This document shows positions 50,665-61,200 of a stretch of 64,000 nt of DNA, one piece after another (within the stretch, counting starts at the first letter, position 1; the number at the start of each line of letters is the position of its first letter). The notes under the pieces are model-generated. The model saw only the letters and a list, made by a program, of their open reading frames with translations. It was not told where the DNA came from and ran no database searches. Origin of the DNA: Proteromonas lacertae. Taxonomy: Eukaryota > Sar > Bigyra > Opalinata > Proteromonadidae. Location: assembly GCA_002245135.1 (NCBI GenBank), contig NGBS01000305.1, positions 1 through 64,000 on the forward strand, read 5' to 3'. The position numbers and the translations under genes are program-made.

Positions 50665-52055
50665 TTAGAAACCAAATCCACCTTGATTAAAACCTTGTTG
50701 GCCAAAGCCACCTCCCATATTATTCATTCCACCCATACCTCCTCCCATGCCTCCCATACCACCCATTCCTCCTTGCATTCCACCCATACCTCCATACATA
50801 CCACCTTGCATTCCGTTCATTCCACCCATTCCTCCATACATGCCACCTTGCATTCCATTCATTCCTCCCATGCCAAATGCCATATCTACATTTGTGGTTT
50901 GTTGTGACATCATAGGTGTAAGTGGATTACCGAATTCATCAACTTGAGCACCACCAAAGCCAATCTTTGGAGCAGCCATACCATAAGTAGTTCCTTGTAA
51001 TGCTGCTGTTGGTTTTGCTAAGTTCTTACGTGTTTCTGTAGCAGATGCACCAGCAATCTTTGGTTTTGGAGCTTCTTTGAATTTTTGTGAGAATCCTGAG
51101 CCTAAATCTACTAAACCATCGAATGATTCATAATTCTCTTCCTTCTTCTTTTCTTCTTGTTGATGTTGTTGATATTTAGCAATCATTTCTGGATCGATCT
51201 TCATTGTGAGGTTAGCCATCATATCTTCAACAGATTGTTCACCAGTAAAACTATTAAGATCTTCACCTTCATCTAAATCAAATACATTCACATTCTCTTC
51301 TTGTTTTATTATTTTTTTAACAACCTTCTTCTTTGCTGGGGCTTTTTTGGCTGCAGTTTTTTTGACTGGTTTCTTTGTTTTTTTGGCACCAGCTTTATGT
51401 TCAACTTCTTCTTCTTCTTCTTCCACTGGTTCTGGTTCTGGTTCTTCTTCTTCCTCTTCTTGTTCTACTTCAACTTCTTTAACTTCCTTCTTTCCAGCTT
51501 TGGCTTTCTTAGCAGCTTCTAATGCCTTTGATACAGCCAAACGATCCATATGTGGAAGCTCTCCATAATTAATACCTTCTACTATTAAATCTATTTACAA
51601 TTATAAATTAAATGGTTTGAATCTATACTATATAAGAAACCTTCACTATCTTGAGATACATCCATATGAGCATGTAAATTAGCAATTCTGAAATCATGTG
51701 ATAATGTGGCTGAAAACTAATTAAATAAATCAAACCTAAAAATATACTGTTTTACTTTCGAAAACTGTTGTTTTATCGAAAAAGATGATTTTTTTACCAC
51801 TTACAACTGAATGTTTTAACATGACAACGTGTTCCTAAAACGAATTACTTTAAAAATAGAAATACGGCTCCTTCGAAGAACAAACCCCATTGAATCATCT
51901 TTTTGGTTGAAGCTACAGTTCGACCTACATTTTTTGCAAGTACAACACTATTAATGGATTAGATTATATAAAATAGTGATTAAAAAAAGCAAATATATTA
52001 TATACGTTCTGAAAACTTCTAATCTTTTTGATCCAGCGCTCTTAGGTTTTGGCAT
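50665..52055 (-). CDS. FAIM1-like beta-domain protein with Gly-Met-rich tail
   Basis: Five short N-terminal exons (from MPKPKSAGSKRLEVFRT) give a beta-rich segment: EHVVMLKHSVVSGKKIIFFD, TFSATLSHDFRIANLHAHMD, LIVEGINYGELP. Its H..VSGK..I..D and F.I..L.A..D...LIV.G patterns resemble the repeats of FAIM1. Lys/Ala- and Glu-rich low-complexity stretches follow (51290-51540), then a more ordered block (NVFDLDEGEDLNSFTG). The end is Gly-Gly-Met repeats (about 50690-50875: GGMNGMQGGMYGGMGGM and relatives). Function unknown; the FAIM link is tentative, and the repeated Gly-Met tail recalls scaffold or coat-associated proteins. Confidence 0.55.
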
Positions 52056-52509
52056 TGCGAGAATAAAGCAAAGATTGTATCTTAAGGTAGATTTTAATTG
52101 GATATTCTCTCAACTGTATTTAGTTAATTTGAAATATCATATTAAATAAGCCTCATATGGTTAACGAAAAATAAATGTTTTCGCACCACAAAATAAAAAC
52201 GATTGATTTTACTAAAATATCATCTGGAACTCGCTCTAGCATATTTACTTTACATATTTACTAACAAATGTAATTATGCTATGAAATTCTATAAACTGCA
52301 TAATTTGAGGAATTACCTTTTTTATATTTTATTGAACATTATAAAATGTCCTCCTTAATTGCACAGTGTATATAACTTATTATTTGAAAAAATAGCTGGA
52401 TTTTATAAAGTCATGAAGTGAAACACATTTATTCATTTCTCATTATACCCATAAAAACACTTAATAAACATTTATCATCCTCTTTATGCTATTAATCACT
52501 ATCATTAAT
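52056..52509. other. Intergenic stretch without recognised features
   Basis: About 450 AT-rich bases between the start of the Gly-Met-tail gene and the end of the next minus-strand gene. It should hold the former's promoter. I see no frame, tRNA-like cloverleaf or repeat. Confidence 0.45.
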
Positions 52510-53225
52510 TTAATACTCAAAATCAGGTTGTGCTGGAGCAGCTTGTTGTGGTGGTTGTTGGTATGAATAAGGTGTGGCATATGCTGCAGCATACGTATTA
52601 GCAGGAACTGGTTGTGGTTGTACATTTATTGATCCAAGATAAGCAGAGTAATCATAAGCTGGTTGTTGTGTTGTTTGTGGTTGAGCAGCACCTCCTCCCA
52701 ATTGATTCACTATATTTGATAATATTATATTATATATTATACTATAAGCTTCAAATTCATTATCATTAACATTTGCATTGAAAAACTCATTATTTGTGTC
52801 GTTTGAGCCATCTAGCAACTCATTCATTGCTTCAAACTTCTTTCCAAATTCTTTATTGATTCTTTTAGCATTTTCATCTGGTCTTAATGATAAAAGTATA
52901 TTTTTTAAATCCATCATCGATAATGCGTCCTTAGCACTATCTAATTGCTTTATTATACCTTCAATTCCCTTTAAGCAAGTATCTGATGTTTTCTTTAATT
53001 CAAAACAGTTTTTAGCTAATAATAACCACATGTTCTTCTCAGGATGATTTGGAGGTAAATGATTAATTATATTCTTATATTCTAACATTTGCTTTTCCAT
53101 TTGAGCATTTCTAATAACAAAAAAGTATAAAATCTACTTTTATACCTAGCTACTATTTCATTCTTCCTTTGAACAGCATAGCTCTTCACTTTCTGTATAA
53201 TTTCCTCAGAAGCTGTGTTTGACAT
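52510..53225 (-). CDS. Helical protein with Gln/Pro/Tyr-rich tail, unrecognised
   Basis: Three exons (introns near 53117-53151 and 52712-52744) give about 210 residues. The first 130 form charged helices (SEEIIQKVKSYAVQRKNEI, MEKQMLEYKNIINHLPPNH, CLKGIEGIIKQLDSAKDAL) ending in an acidic FDNANVNDNEFEAY-like stretch. The rest is low-complexity Gln/Pro/Ala/Tyr. The basic-to-acidic helical layout is reminiscent of ESCRT-III proteins, but no diagnostic motif is present, so I leave it unnamed. Same strand as both neighbours, in a run of minus-strand genes from 47.2 to 55.1 kb. Confidence 0.55.
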
Positions 53226-53366
53226 TCTAACTGTACAAATCAAATCAAAAAAAAGAAAAGATAAAATATGAAACGACTATCAAGCTTCTTCAAGTTCAAA
53301 TTTAATGTGAAAAAACAACAATAATTCATGATAATAAAATACTATACATCATTTCTAATTAAATAT

Positions 53367-55071
53367 TTAAAATTTAGACGAAAAAGGACGAGTTAGTTCT
53401 GTCAGTTTATGTTCCATTCTCATTTCAGCGAATTTCTGTGTGTGCAATTCTCTTTCTCTTCTTTGATCTCTCTTATGCATCAAATCAATTGCCATTCTAC
53501 CAACAGCCAAAGATCCTTTTTCTTCTGTCTCTCTACACTTCTTTATATTCCTATTCATCGTCTGAATATATTCATCAGGTAATAATTGCTTATTCGCTAA
53601 TGTCTTCTTTTCTTTATAATATTCTTTACGAACATCATCCTTTTCTACCATCGCTATACAAAATTATGTAAATTAACTTATATACTCTTAGTATCATGTG
53701 GTCTAAATGTATTAGTACCACCATATTTACACCTTGGAATAGGTGTAACCCTTCCTAAGAACAAATCTCTCTTAAATCCTGTCGGTTGGTATAATTCCTT
53801 CTTCAGTGGGTTTAATGTAGTTAAATCAAATCTTCCATGTAGTTGCCTCATCCTCATTTTACCTTTACTCAAAGATTCAGTATCATCATAAATATGAATA
53901 GAAGGTAAGGTTTTATCCCTTATACTATTTACCATATATTTCTATATAATAAATAAATAAATATATATATATATTATACTGGTTTTTGTTGAAATAGTGA
54001 ATCAGCTGTATTATCTTCAGTTAATTCAAAAATATCTTTCTTCTTAATTCCATTATTATTATTATTATCAGGGAAATATTGATTAGATAATAAATCAATA
54101 GAAGCAGGACATAATTCTTCACCTAACAATCTTTGTGATAATCGTGTGTAGATCTCAATCTCGAATGTTCTATCCATAGTATATCGAGATGAAGGGAACA
54201 TATAGTAAAATGTCTTTAATATTGCATATCCGTATAAAAATGGTAACATCTATTAATCATAATAATAATAATTATTATTATTAATACTTTTAGAAAATAC
54301 TCTTTTCTATATATTTTACAATTTTCCATTTTTACATATAAGAATGCAATAGAATGATCTAATTGTTTAATAATATTTTCATAATCATAATCTTGAAAGA
54401 ATAACACTATAATGTACCAATATAAATCTTCAAATAATGCCATTCCATCATCACTTAACATTATTTTTGATAATACATTGTAAGGATAATCACATACCAG
54501 ACTGTATAATGCGATATTCATTGTATCTTTATATTGGAAATCATATGGTGGATTGTGAAAGGTGTATGGATCTTTTTCTAATCTTTCAACTCTACGATGT
54601 AGATAATCATTAGATAATATAAGCAAATGAGCTGATAATGATTCTTTCTCTGTTTCATTGTGGATTGTTTGTTCACTTAATATACGACGTGGATCTTTAA
54701 AATCATCATGCGATAAGATTCGTCTTGAAAAGTTCATAGATGAATTCTTTTCAGTTGTTGGCGGTGAGTCATCATCTGAATCAGAATCGGATCGGTTTCT
54801 TTTTACTTTTCCACCTATTGAGTATAATTGACTGTGAGGATCTAAGTCATATTTTAATCTTCTTCTTCGATCATTGACTATAATATATAAATATAATATT
54901 AATACTTCTGTCAAGCAGACCACCATATTTTTTATTTAGAAATTGAAGAGTAGTTTTTGATATTGTTAATCTTGTTTCATAAGGTAAATACTCTGTATCA
55001 GTAGCAGAATTATCAGATAAGGATGATCTTCTTGTGGATGATCTGTCTTCTCCATTATCAGGAGCATTCAT
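53367..55071 (-). CDS. FAM227-like protein, probable flagellar component
   Basis: Five exons joined across short introns give about 520 residues. The N-terminus is acidic and Ser/Arg-rich (MNAPDNGEDRSSTRRSS); then come TRLTISKTTLQFLNKKYGG, LYWYIIVLFFQDY, and MLPFLYGYAILKTFYYMFPSSRYT. The aromatic LYWYI...FFQ.Y segment and the LP...A.....YY.FPSSR segment resemble the two conserved blocks of FAM227, a family associated with cilia and flagella. The C-terminal exons are basic (RMRQLHGRFDLTTLNPLKKELY; RRERELHTQKFAEMRMEHKL in part). The start pairs divergently, 69 bases apart, with the FUN14 gene. The family call is tentative. Confidence 0.5.
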
Positions 55072-55140
55072 TTCAGAAAATACAAAAATATAAAAAACGA
55101 TAGTTAAAACGACTATATTTTTAAAATCAAATTCAAATTT

Positions 55141-55752
55141 ATGAGTATGTTTATTGAGTGAGTTATTTAACATATAGGCAAATCAGGTAATAAATGTGAG
55201 ATTGAAGATGTGGAAGAAGTTGCAGAGAGAGTCAAAAATGGAATAGAAAACATGAGCGATTCTTTAAGAAGATCGTTTATAAGTGGTCATGTTGTAGGTA
55301 GTGTATTATACCTTAAATATGCATTTTTAGAATGAATATGATTCTCTTGATTGGATTATTGATAAATCTGTTGAATATTTACCTGCAATGAGTTTATCGT
55401 TTGGAACTGGTTATGCTACTGGGTATTAACAATTCATTATTTACAAATATAGTGTTTTAATTCATGATACAAGTAGAAAGTTCTTTTTATTTGGTGGTAT
55501 GGTATTTATGGGCATTCAATTTTTGGCTTATAAAGGATATTTAGATGTACATTGGCAAAGGTTGGAAGATGATATGAAAAAAGCATTAGATATTGATAAA
55601 AAAGGCAAAGTATGAGTATTATTCGTTAATTTGTGATATAGGTAAATAAAGAACAAATTAGAAAGAAGATAAAAAGCTTTATTAAGTTTTGTACATACAA
55701 TTTACCTTCCAGTAGTGCATTTGTAGCAGGTTTATATTTTGCATTGAGTTAA
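55141..55752 (+). CDS. FUN14-domain mitochondrial outer-membrane protein
   Basis: FUN14 proteins (FUNDC1) sit in the mitochondrial outer membrane and act in mitophagy or ER contacts. The first exon is only ATGA (55141-55144); four further exons complete about 155 residues. Conserved stretches are YLPAMSLSFGTGYATG (first membrane segment), FFLFGGMVFMGIQFLAYKGYLDVHWQRLEDDM (in part: GIQFLAYKGYLDVHW) and the C-terminal SFIKFCTYNLPSSSAFVAGLY. These match FUNDC1's GYVQIDWKRVEKD and SSGFVGGFLLGL blocks. A canonical LIR motif is not evident near the N-terminus. The gene ends 156 bases before a 56-bp repeat that begins the second CR-type region. Confidence 0.82.
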
Positions 55753-55908
55753 AATAGTGTTAATGATATATGTAGTATGTTTTTTGAGGGTTGAATGTGA
55801 TTGAGATAAAATTCTTTATAAAATTATATTTCCAACCATCTTTCTAGAATAATTAGTCTGTTTAGCACAGAGTTATTATGTTTTATTACATAATGTATAT
55901 TTACATAT

Positions 55909-55964
55909 ACTCTTATCAAGCTTTCATTACATTTTTGTCAAGATCTTTAAATAGAAGATGATAT
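55909..55964 (+). repeat. 56-bp direct repeat, left copy
   Basis: Identical over 56 bases to 60199-60254, starting ACTCTTATCAAGCTTTC and ending AGAAGATGATAT. Similarity continues imperfectly for some 20 bases. The pair encloses the second CR-type gene, 4,290 bases apart. Confidence 0.95.
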
Positions 55965-56286
55965 ATGGCTATTGATAGAATGAAATAGATTTTACAAATG
56001 AGGATGAAGTTATGACACCAATATATATATAATTATTACAATAGTTGTCAATTAGAAGGAACTGTAATACCAATTTGTATAACTGATATTCAGTTAATTG
56101 AAGAGCATGAAAGAAGGAGTATTCATATGCTTTTAACAAAATTACGTTTGTAATAATGTAGAAAATGAAGATAAATAGTTCAAGCTTGATCAAACTCTAA
56201 ATATAATTCTTTAGAATTCTTAGTGTTTATTTTTGCCCAATTTGCTCAATCCAGTAAAAATAAAAGATGTATATTTTTAATTATTT
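55965..56286 (+). other. Stretch with a short coding remnant before the second CR-type gene
   Basis: A small open stretch (about 56043-56155) reads as CQLEGTVIPICITDIQLIEE followed by a basic end and a stop. It looks like the last exon of a gene, with an intron-like segment ending in CAATAG just before it, but no convincing start is visible. The remainder is AT-rich and probably contains the promoter of the gene at 56287. Confidence 0.35.
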
Positions 56287-59200
56287 ATGTGTAGGGCAAT
56301 GAAGAGACAAGTAGACTATACTTCCAAAAATACTAGAAAAGCTAAAAGAGCGAGAATAGCTGAAGGTATTAACAGTGAAAATGAGTTTGATAATTTTGTA
56401 GAAATCATTAATAGTTTGAGTCTTTGTGATGATGATGATAAATGTTTAAAATTTAGTGATACAGTGGATATATTTCAGTTTCCTCTAAGAAAAATTTATA
56501 TGAGAGGGTGTTATGAAGTGATGTTTAGAGACATATGTAAAAGTATGTTGTGTTATGACAATGTAGTGATAACAGGTCAACCAGGCATAGGGAAAACCTC
56601 GTTTATATATGCTTTACTGTATTTCATTAAGAATTTACGAATAGACTTTAATAAAACAGAAAAGAAATATTTATTAGAAAGAGAATTGAATAGAGAAAGT
56701 GAAGAAATAGAAGAACTAATAAAAGAATTAAATGTAAAATTTGATGAGAAAAAAGAATCACTAGAAAATGATTTATCAAGCATTGATAGTGTGATAAATA
56801 CATGTAATGTTCGTAAAGAAGAATTGGAAAAAGAAATCAAAACACATTGTGATAATCTAAAGAAGATGATAGTTAATGGTTGTATTAATATATATAATAA
56901 TTTATACTTAATAAAAAATAATAAAAAAAATTGCACATTGTACAATATCGATCAAAATAAAGATATAATACTATCAAAAGAAAAGATGCGTGAACATTGT
57001 CAAGAACGTGGATTATTTTATTTGGATAAAATTAACAGCAGTATGAGTAATATAAATACTGCTACATTTGATGTTAAAGATACAATAATGAATGATTTAG
57101 AAGAAATAGAAAATAAATATAAGAAAAAATCAATTCCATTAAAAGAAATGATTGAATTTTATATCTTAATTAAAAAGATAAATACTAGAATGATGAACAT
57201 AATCAATCTAAATTATTCAGTAAATATAAATAATGCAAGAAAGAGCAAATTAGAAAGTGATTTGGCTGGATTAGATGGTTTATATGGGAAGATTCGAGAC
57301 ATTATGAATATTTCAATGAATAAAAGAAAACAAATAACAAGTGGATTTAAAAAATGCAAAGAATATGAAGAAGAAGTAGAAGAATTAAAAGGATTTAATT
57401 ATTATTTCTTAGATGCTTTTACTAGAAGTGTTAATAAAAAAGGCAACAAAGTTACAATCAACATATTAAAAGATATATATATAGTGAAAGGGAAGAAAAA
57501 CGGAAAGAATGAAGCAATAGTATATCTATTCAAAAATGGTAAAGTTTCGAAAGTTCCAATTCAACCGTGTGATATAAATGATTCAATAATAATAGTGGAT
57601 ACATTTAATGGTACATTTGAAGGTAGAAATAAAATCATATCAATCAGTTCACCTGATCATAAAAATAATGACAAATATACAAAAAATACTACTAAAAAGA
57701 AAGAATTATATTTTGATTCATTAAATGATGAAGAAATTAAAGAATGGTTTGAAAAATGTATTGGTTTTGATGTTGATGTAAATAATGATAAATTTAAAGA
57801 GACATGTCAAAAATATGGTAATATTCCAAGACAGATTTACTTTCACTATTTATATGCAAAGAATTACAATAAAGATTATTGGAAATATTACACAGAATTA
57901 ATCGAAGGTGTAGTTGGTTGTACAAGATATAATGATTTTTTAAAGAATTATATGGATAAAGAGTATTTGAAGAAAGAAGATTCATCAAATATTTTATTAA
58001 AATATGATTTAGAAGAACAATATGATGAATATTTAGGACATAATATATTAACTCCAAAAGATCATTTAAAATTCGTTTCAGATGCTGTAGAAAAATATAT
58101 AGTTAATAAATTCTATCCTGTTAAAGATGAAACAGAATACCAAACAATAAAACAAAACATCGACACAATTGATGATGATGATAAATTTATGAAAAGAATA
58201 GCTATGAAACAAATAATAGCATATGAGTTAAGTACTGGAATTATTGAATTAGAAATGAATCGTAGGGATTGTAATGATGAAGTTACTATAATTGACAGTA
58301 ATCCTGATTTCAAATTAAATTCTGAAAAACATGTATCAATTCATTATCCAGTTGGTGCATTACATTATGTTTATTACATATTGGATGAAGAAAACTATTT
58401 TGATTTGATTATAAATGGAGTGTTTATAAAAATATTCTTAGATGATGAAGAATTTAAAGATGATGATGAATTAGGTTATATTGTTGAAGATGAAACAGAA
58501 GAAAGAATCAGAAAATCAATAAAAGTATCAATATATTATATAATATTTAATTTTATTCTAGGATTATAGTGAAGATAAAAAAGGCACATTCATGTATGCT
58601 GTAATAAAGAATTATAATCTCTATGCATATGATGTAAACTTTGTAATTGAACATTCACCAGATGAAAAACCATCACAATCCTCAGTAACAGAAAGAAAAG
58701 GAAGAGCAGAGAGAAAAATTGCAATAGAAGTTAATACAGAAGTATATGTAGATAGAAACACATTATTGATAATGAGAAAATGTTTCTATGATATGTTGAA
58801 TATTATTTGTAGAGATAAATTTAATTATGATAATCAAAGAAACTATTTGATATTTGGTCATTCTAAAATCGGAAAATCAGTATTATCACACCTTATAAGA
58901 GATTATATTCATGAACACTATAGAAATATTAGAATAGTCTATAAATATAATGATAATACTGTTTCTTATGTTAAAGAAAATTATTATTTTAATAAGAATC
59001 TTCATCCATATATTGTAATTTCTGATGGAGGAGTAATAGGTGAAGATGATTATGCCGATGCAAAATCAGTAATTCTATTAGCTAATCCATCTGAAAAAGA
59101 GTATAAAACTTTTCAAAGTAAAAGATGTCCATTGTTGATATATATACCACCATTTACAAAAGAAGAAGTAAATAAAGTAAAATTAGTTCAAGATGTAGAA

Positions 59201-60126
59201 CTAATTGCAAAAGTAGACAGTGGCATTTATGAATTCAAAGAGTTGAAAAAGAAATCTCTTATAATGAAGAAATATGATTTTTATAAAAGAAACACAGCAA
59301 CTAATGAAGAAGAATATTTACATAATTCTCATAAAGCTGTTTTAGAATTATATGATGAGAATTTTGAATATTATGGTGGTGTAATAGGAAACTATAAATT
59401 TAATGATGTTGAGATTAATAAGCTAATAGAAAGAATTGATGAGAAAATGATTGATGATATTCTAAAAGGTATTAGTAAATCATCATTATGTAAGACAAAT
59501 TATGATAATATACTAATATATGAGACATATGAAGATGATGTTACTAAATCTGGTAATCTTAGATTTATAACTGAGACAATCAGAGATTTGGTAATTAGTA
59601 AAAAAAAGAGAATTGATTGAAATGGCAGATGGAAGAGATTATGCAGGAAATTTGTATGATAAAATTGTATTATATTTGATGAAGAAAGGTGATAAATTTC
59701 AAGAGAATATTGTTAGAAGTATATCTGAAATGAATAGAGCAGATAAATGGTTGAATTTTAAAGTTGTTCCAACAAGTATAACAACAGATGCAGATTTAAA
59801 AAATGAAATTCAAAAATAAATTCCAAACATATCATGATGAATTTAAAATGCCTGTGATTGATTTAGGTTACAGACCTAATTTCCCTGATGTTGATTTATT
59901 TATTGGACCGATAGATATTCAAATCACAAAAAAGAAGTAATAAAGAAAATCCTGAAATGGGATTTAGCAGTAGAACAATAGGAAAATATCCAGAATGTAT
60001 CAAAAATATAGCAATAGAATTAAAAGGTAAAAATGCACATGATTTATTTAAATTAGCAGATGATAATAAAAGTATAATACATATTACATTCCAAGAATTA
60101 AAAAACTATGCTTACTATTTAGCATA
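56287..60126 (+). pseudogene. Second Crinkler/RHS-type gene: two P-loop modules plus nuclease-like C-terminus, frame broken at the 3' end
   Basis: Exons 56287-58524 and 58562-59620 join across a 37-nt intron to give 1,098 intact residues. Module A comes first: header FQFPLRKIYMRGCYE, Walker A GQPGIGKT at 97-104, a coiled-coil insert of about 300 residues, IIIVD at about 438, ISSPD at 453-457 and GNIPR at 511-515. Module B follows in the second exon with GHSKIGKS, YIVISDGG and LANPSE. A-run frame changes at about 59600, 59815 and 59930 separate the C-terminus, which reads PDVDLFIGPIDIQIT and later IAIELKGK...FQELKNYAYYL. The D...QIT layout resembles PD-(D/E)XK nucleases seen on CR effectors. 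The breaks could be sequencing errors; if real, the protein ends at 59620. Enclosed by the 56-bp direct repeat. Confidence 0.65.
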
Positions 60127-60198
60127 ACTTCCATTTTATACTATTAATCTTTCATTGTATGTTGTTTTTTGAGAAAAATGAAAATAATATTTGTCAAA

Positions 60199-60254
60199 CT
60201 CTTATCAAGCTTTCATTACATTTTTGTCAAGATCTTTAAATAGAAGATGATATT
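60199..60254 (+). repeat. 56-bp direct repeat, right copy
   Basis: Perfect match to 55909-55964, located 72 bases after the last stop of the second CR-type gene. See the left copy. Confidence 0.95.
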
Positions 60255-60571
60255 TGATTATTGATATAGTAAAATCAATGTTTTTAGTTACATTTTATAA
60301 ACAATTTATATACATTTTGTAAACAATTTTACTAATTTGTAGTCAATTTTAATCGATTAAACTCTCCAATTTAATATATTAAAAAAGTTAAAATATTAAC
60401 TTGCTAAAGTGAATGCATTACTTTTCTACTGATAGAATATATTGGAATATTGGAATATAATTATTTATAATACATGGTGGGATTTCACTAAAATTAATAA
60501 AAAGGTTTTTATAATATAATAAAATTATAATAAAATTATAATAAAATATACTGATGTTGTATTATAAAATA
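60255..60571. other. AT-rich spacer
   Basis: Between the right 56-bp repeat and a truncated minus-strand frame. Contains short imperfect reiterations (ATAAAATTATA near 60510-60545). No gene is visible. Confidence 0.4.
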
Positions 60572-60829
60572 TTATAATGGATAGGCAAGATGTGACTCCA
60601 TATACATAATTTCAATAACACCAGGTAATATACATTGTTTTTGATAACCTTCAATACTATCACTTTGTAAATATAGATTAGGTTTATTATCATTCATCAA
60701 TATAAAATGTGTTGGTATGTATTCTGGTGGGTATTGAGAATTATTATAAACTTGTAATGGGAATATTATACAATTACTACCATCATTAGGGTATGATTGT
60801 ATAAGTCTATTATAATAATTATATAGTAT
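60572..60829 (-). pseudogene. C-terminal gene fragment cut off at a hairpin
   Basis: Eighty-odd codons are open on the minus strand and end in a proper stop at 60572. The translation has mixed composition rather than low complexity (LQVYNNSQYPPEYIPTHFIL; MESHLAYPL at the end). The frame runs back exactly to the hairpin at 60830, where sequence composition changes, so the 5' part of the gene appears to have been displaced. No family is recognised. Confidence 0.5.
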
Positions 60830-60870
60830 ATAAATGGGACTCTGGCATAATGTACCATAGTCCCATTTAT
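60830..60870. repeat. Perfect 12-bp inverted repeat (hairpin) at a composition boundary
   Basis: ATAAATGGGACT at 60830-60841 pairs perfectly with AGTCCCATTTAT at 60859-60870 around a 17-base loop. It marks the left edge of a clearly more GC-rich segment. It may be an element end or a recombination site. Confidence 0.7.
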
Positions 60871-61200
60871 GTAAGGTTCCTACGGGATTCCTCCCAACAG
60901 GGTCTACTTCTCAACAGAGTCTACTTCCCTACGGGGACTCCTCTAAGCTATTTCTATACCTATCTATGAGACGATCTCCTACAGGTACTCCTGTAAGCTA
61001 TCTAGAAGTGTTGGTTACCTCGAGGTGATGATTCTAATCATGCTCTTGACTCTCCTTGCTACGCTGGTGACCTTGTAAGGGCTTTTAATTGAACCGTGGA
61101 AACCAATCGTGGAACCGGGAGTTTACAATTGTTAACTTGTTACCAATTGGTAACTTCGATAGACTTGAATAGTTGAAATCATTTACCTTGTGAAGTATAA
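60871..61200 (+). other. GC-richer leader of the downstream gene
   Basis: Unlike almost everything else in the window, this stretch is close to balanced in composition. It has reiterated motifs (CCTACGGG, ACTCCTCTAAGCTAT/ACTCCTGTAAGCTAT, AACAGGGTCTACTTC/AACAGAGTCTACTTC) and a near-palindrome AATTGTTAACTTGTTACCAATTGGTAAC, quoted here only as its core GTTACCAATTGGTAAC at about 61139-61154. No frame or RNA gene is recognised. It could be a long terminal or leader region of a mobile element that drives the gene at 61201. Confidence 0.45.

Noticed and set aside
55969-56193. Minus-strand hydrophobic 74-codon protein
   Set aside because: The opposite strand carries a better coding remnant and the minus frame is a low-complexity Ile/Phe/Tyr chance frame.
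60871-61200. tRNA or snRNA gene in the GC-richer leader
   Set aside because: No cloverleaf, A/B box pair or snRNA signature could be found by eye; the local GC rise alone is not evidence.
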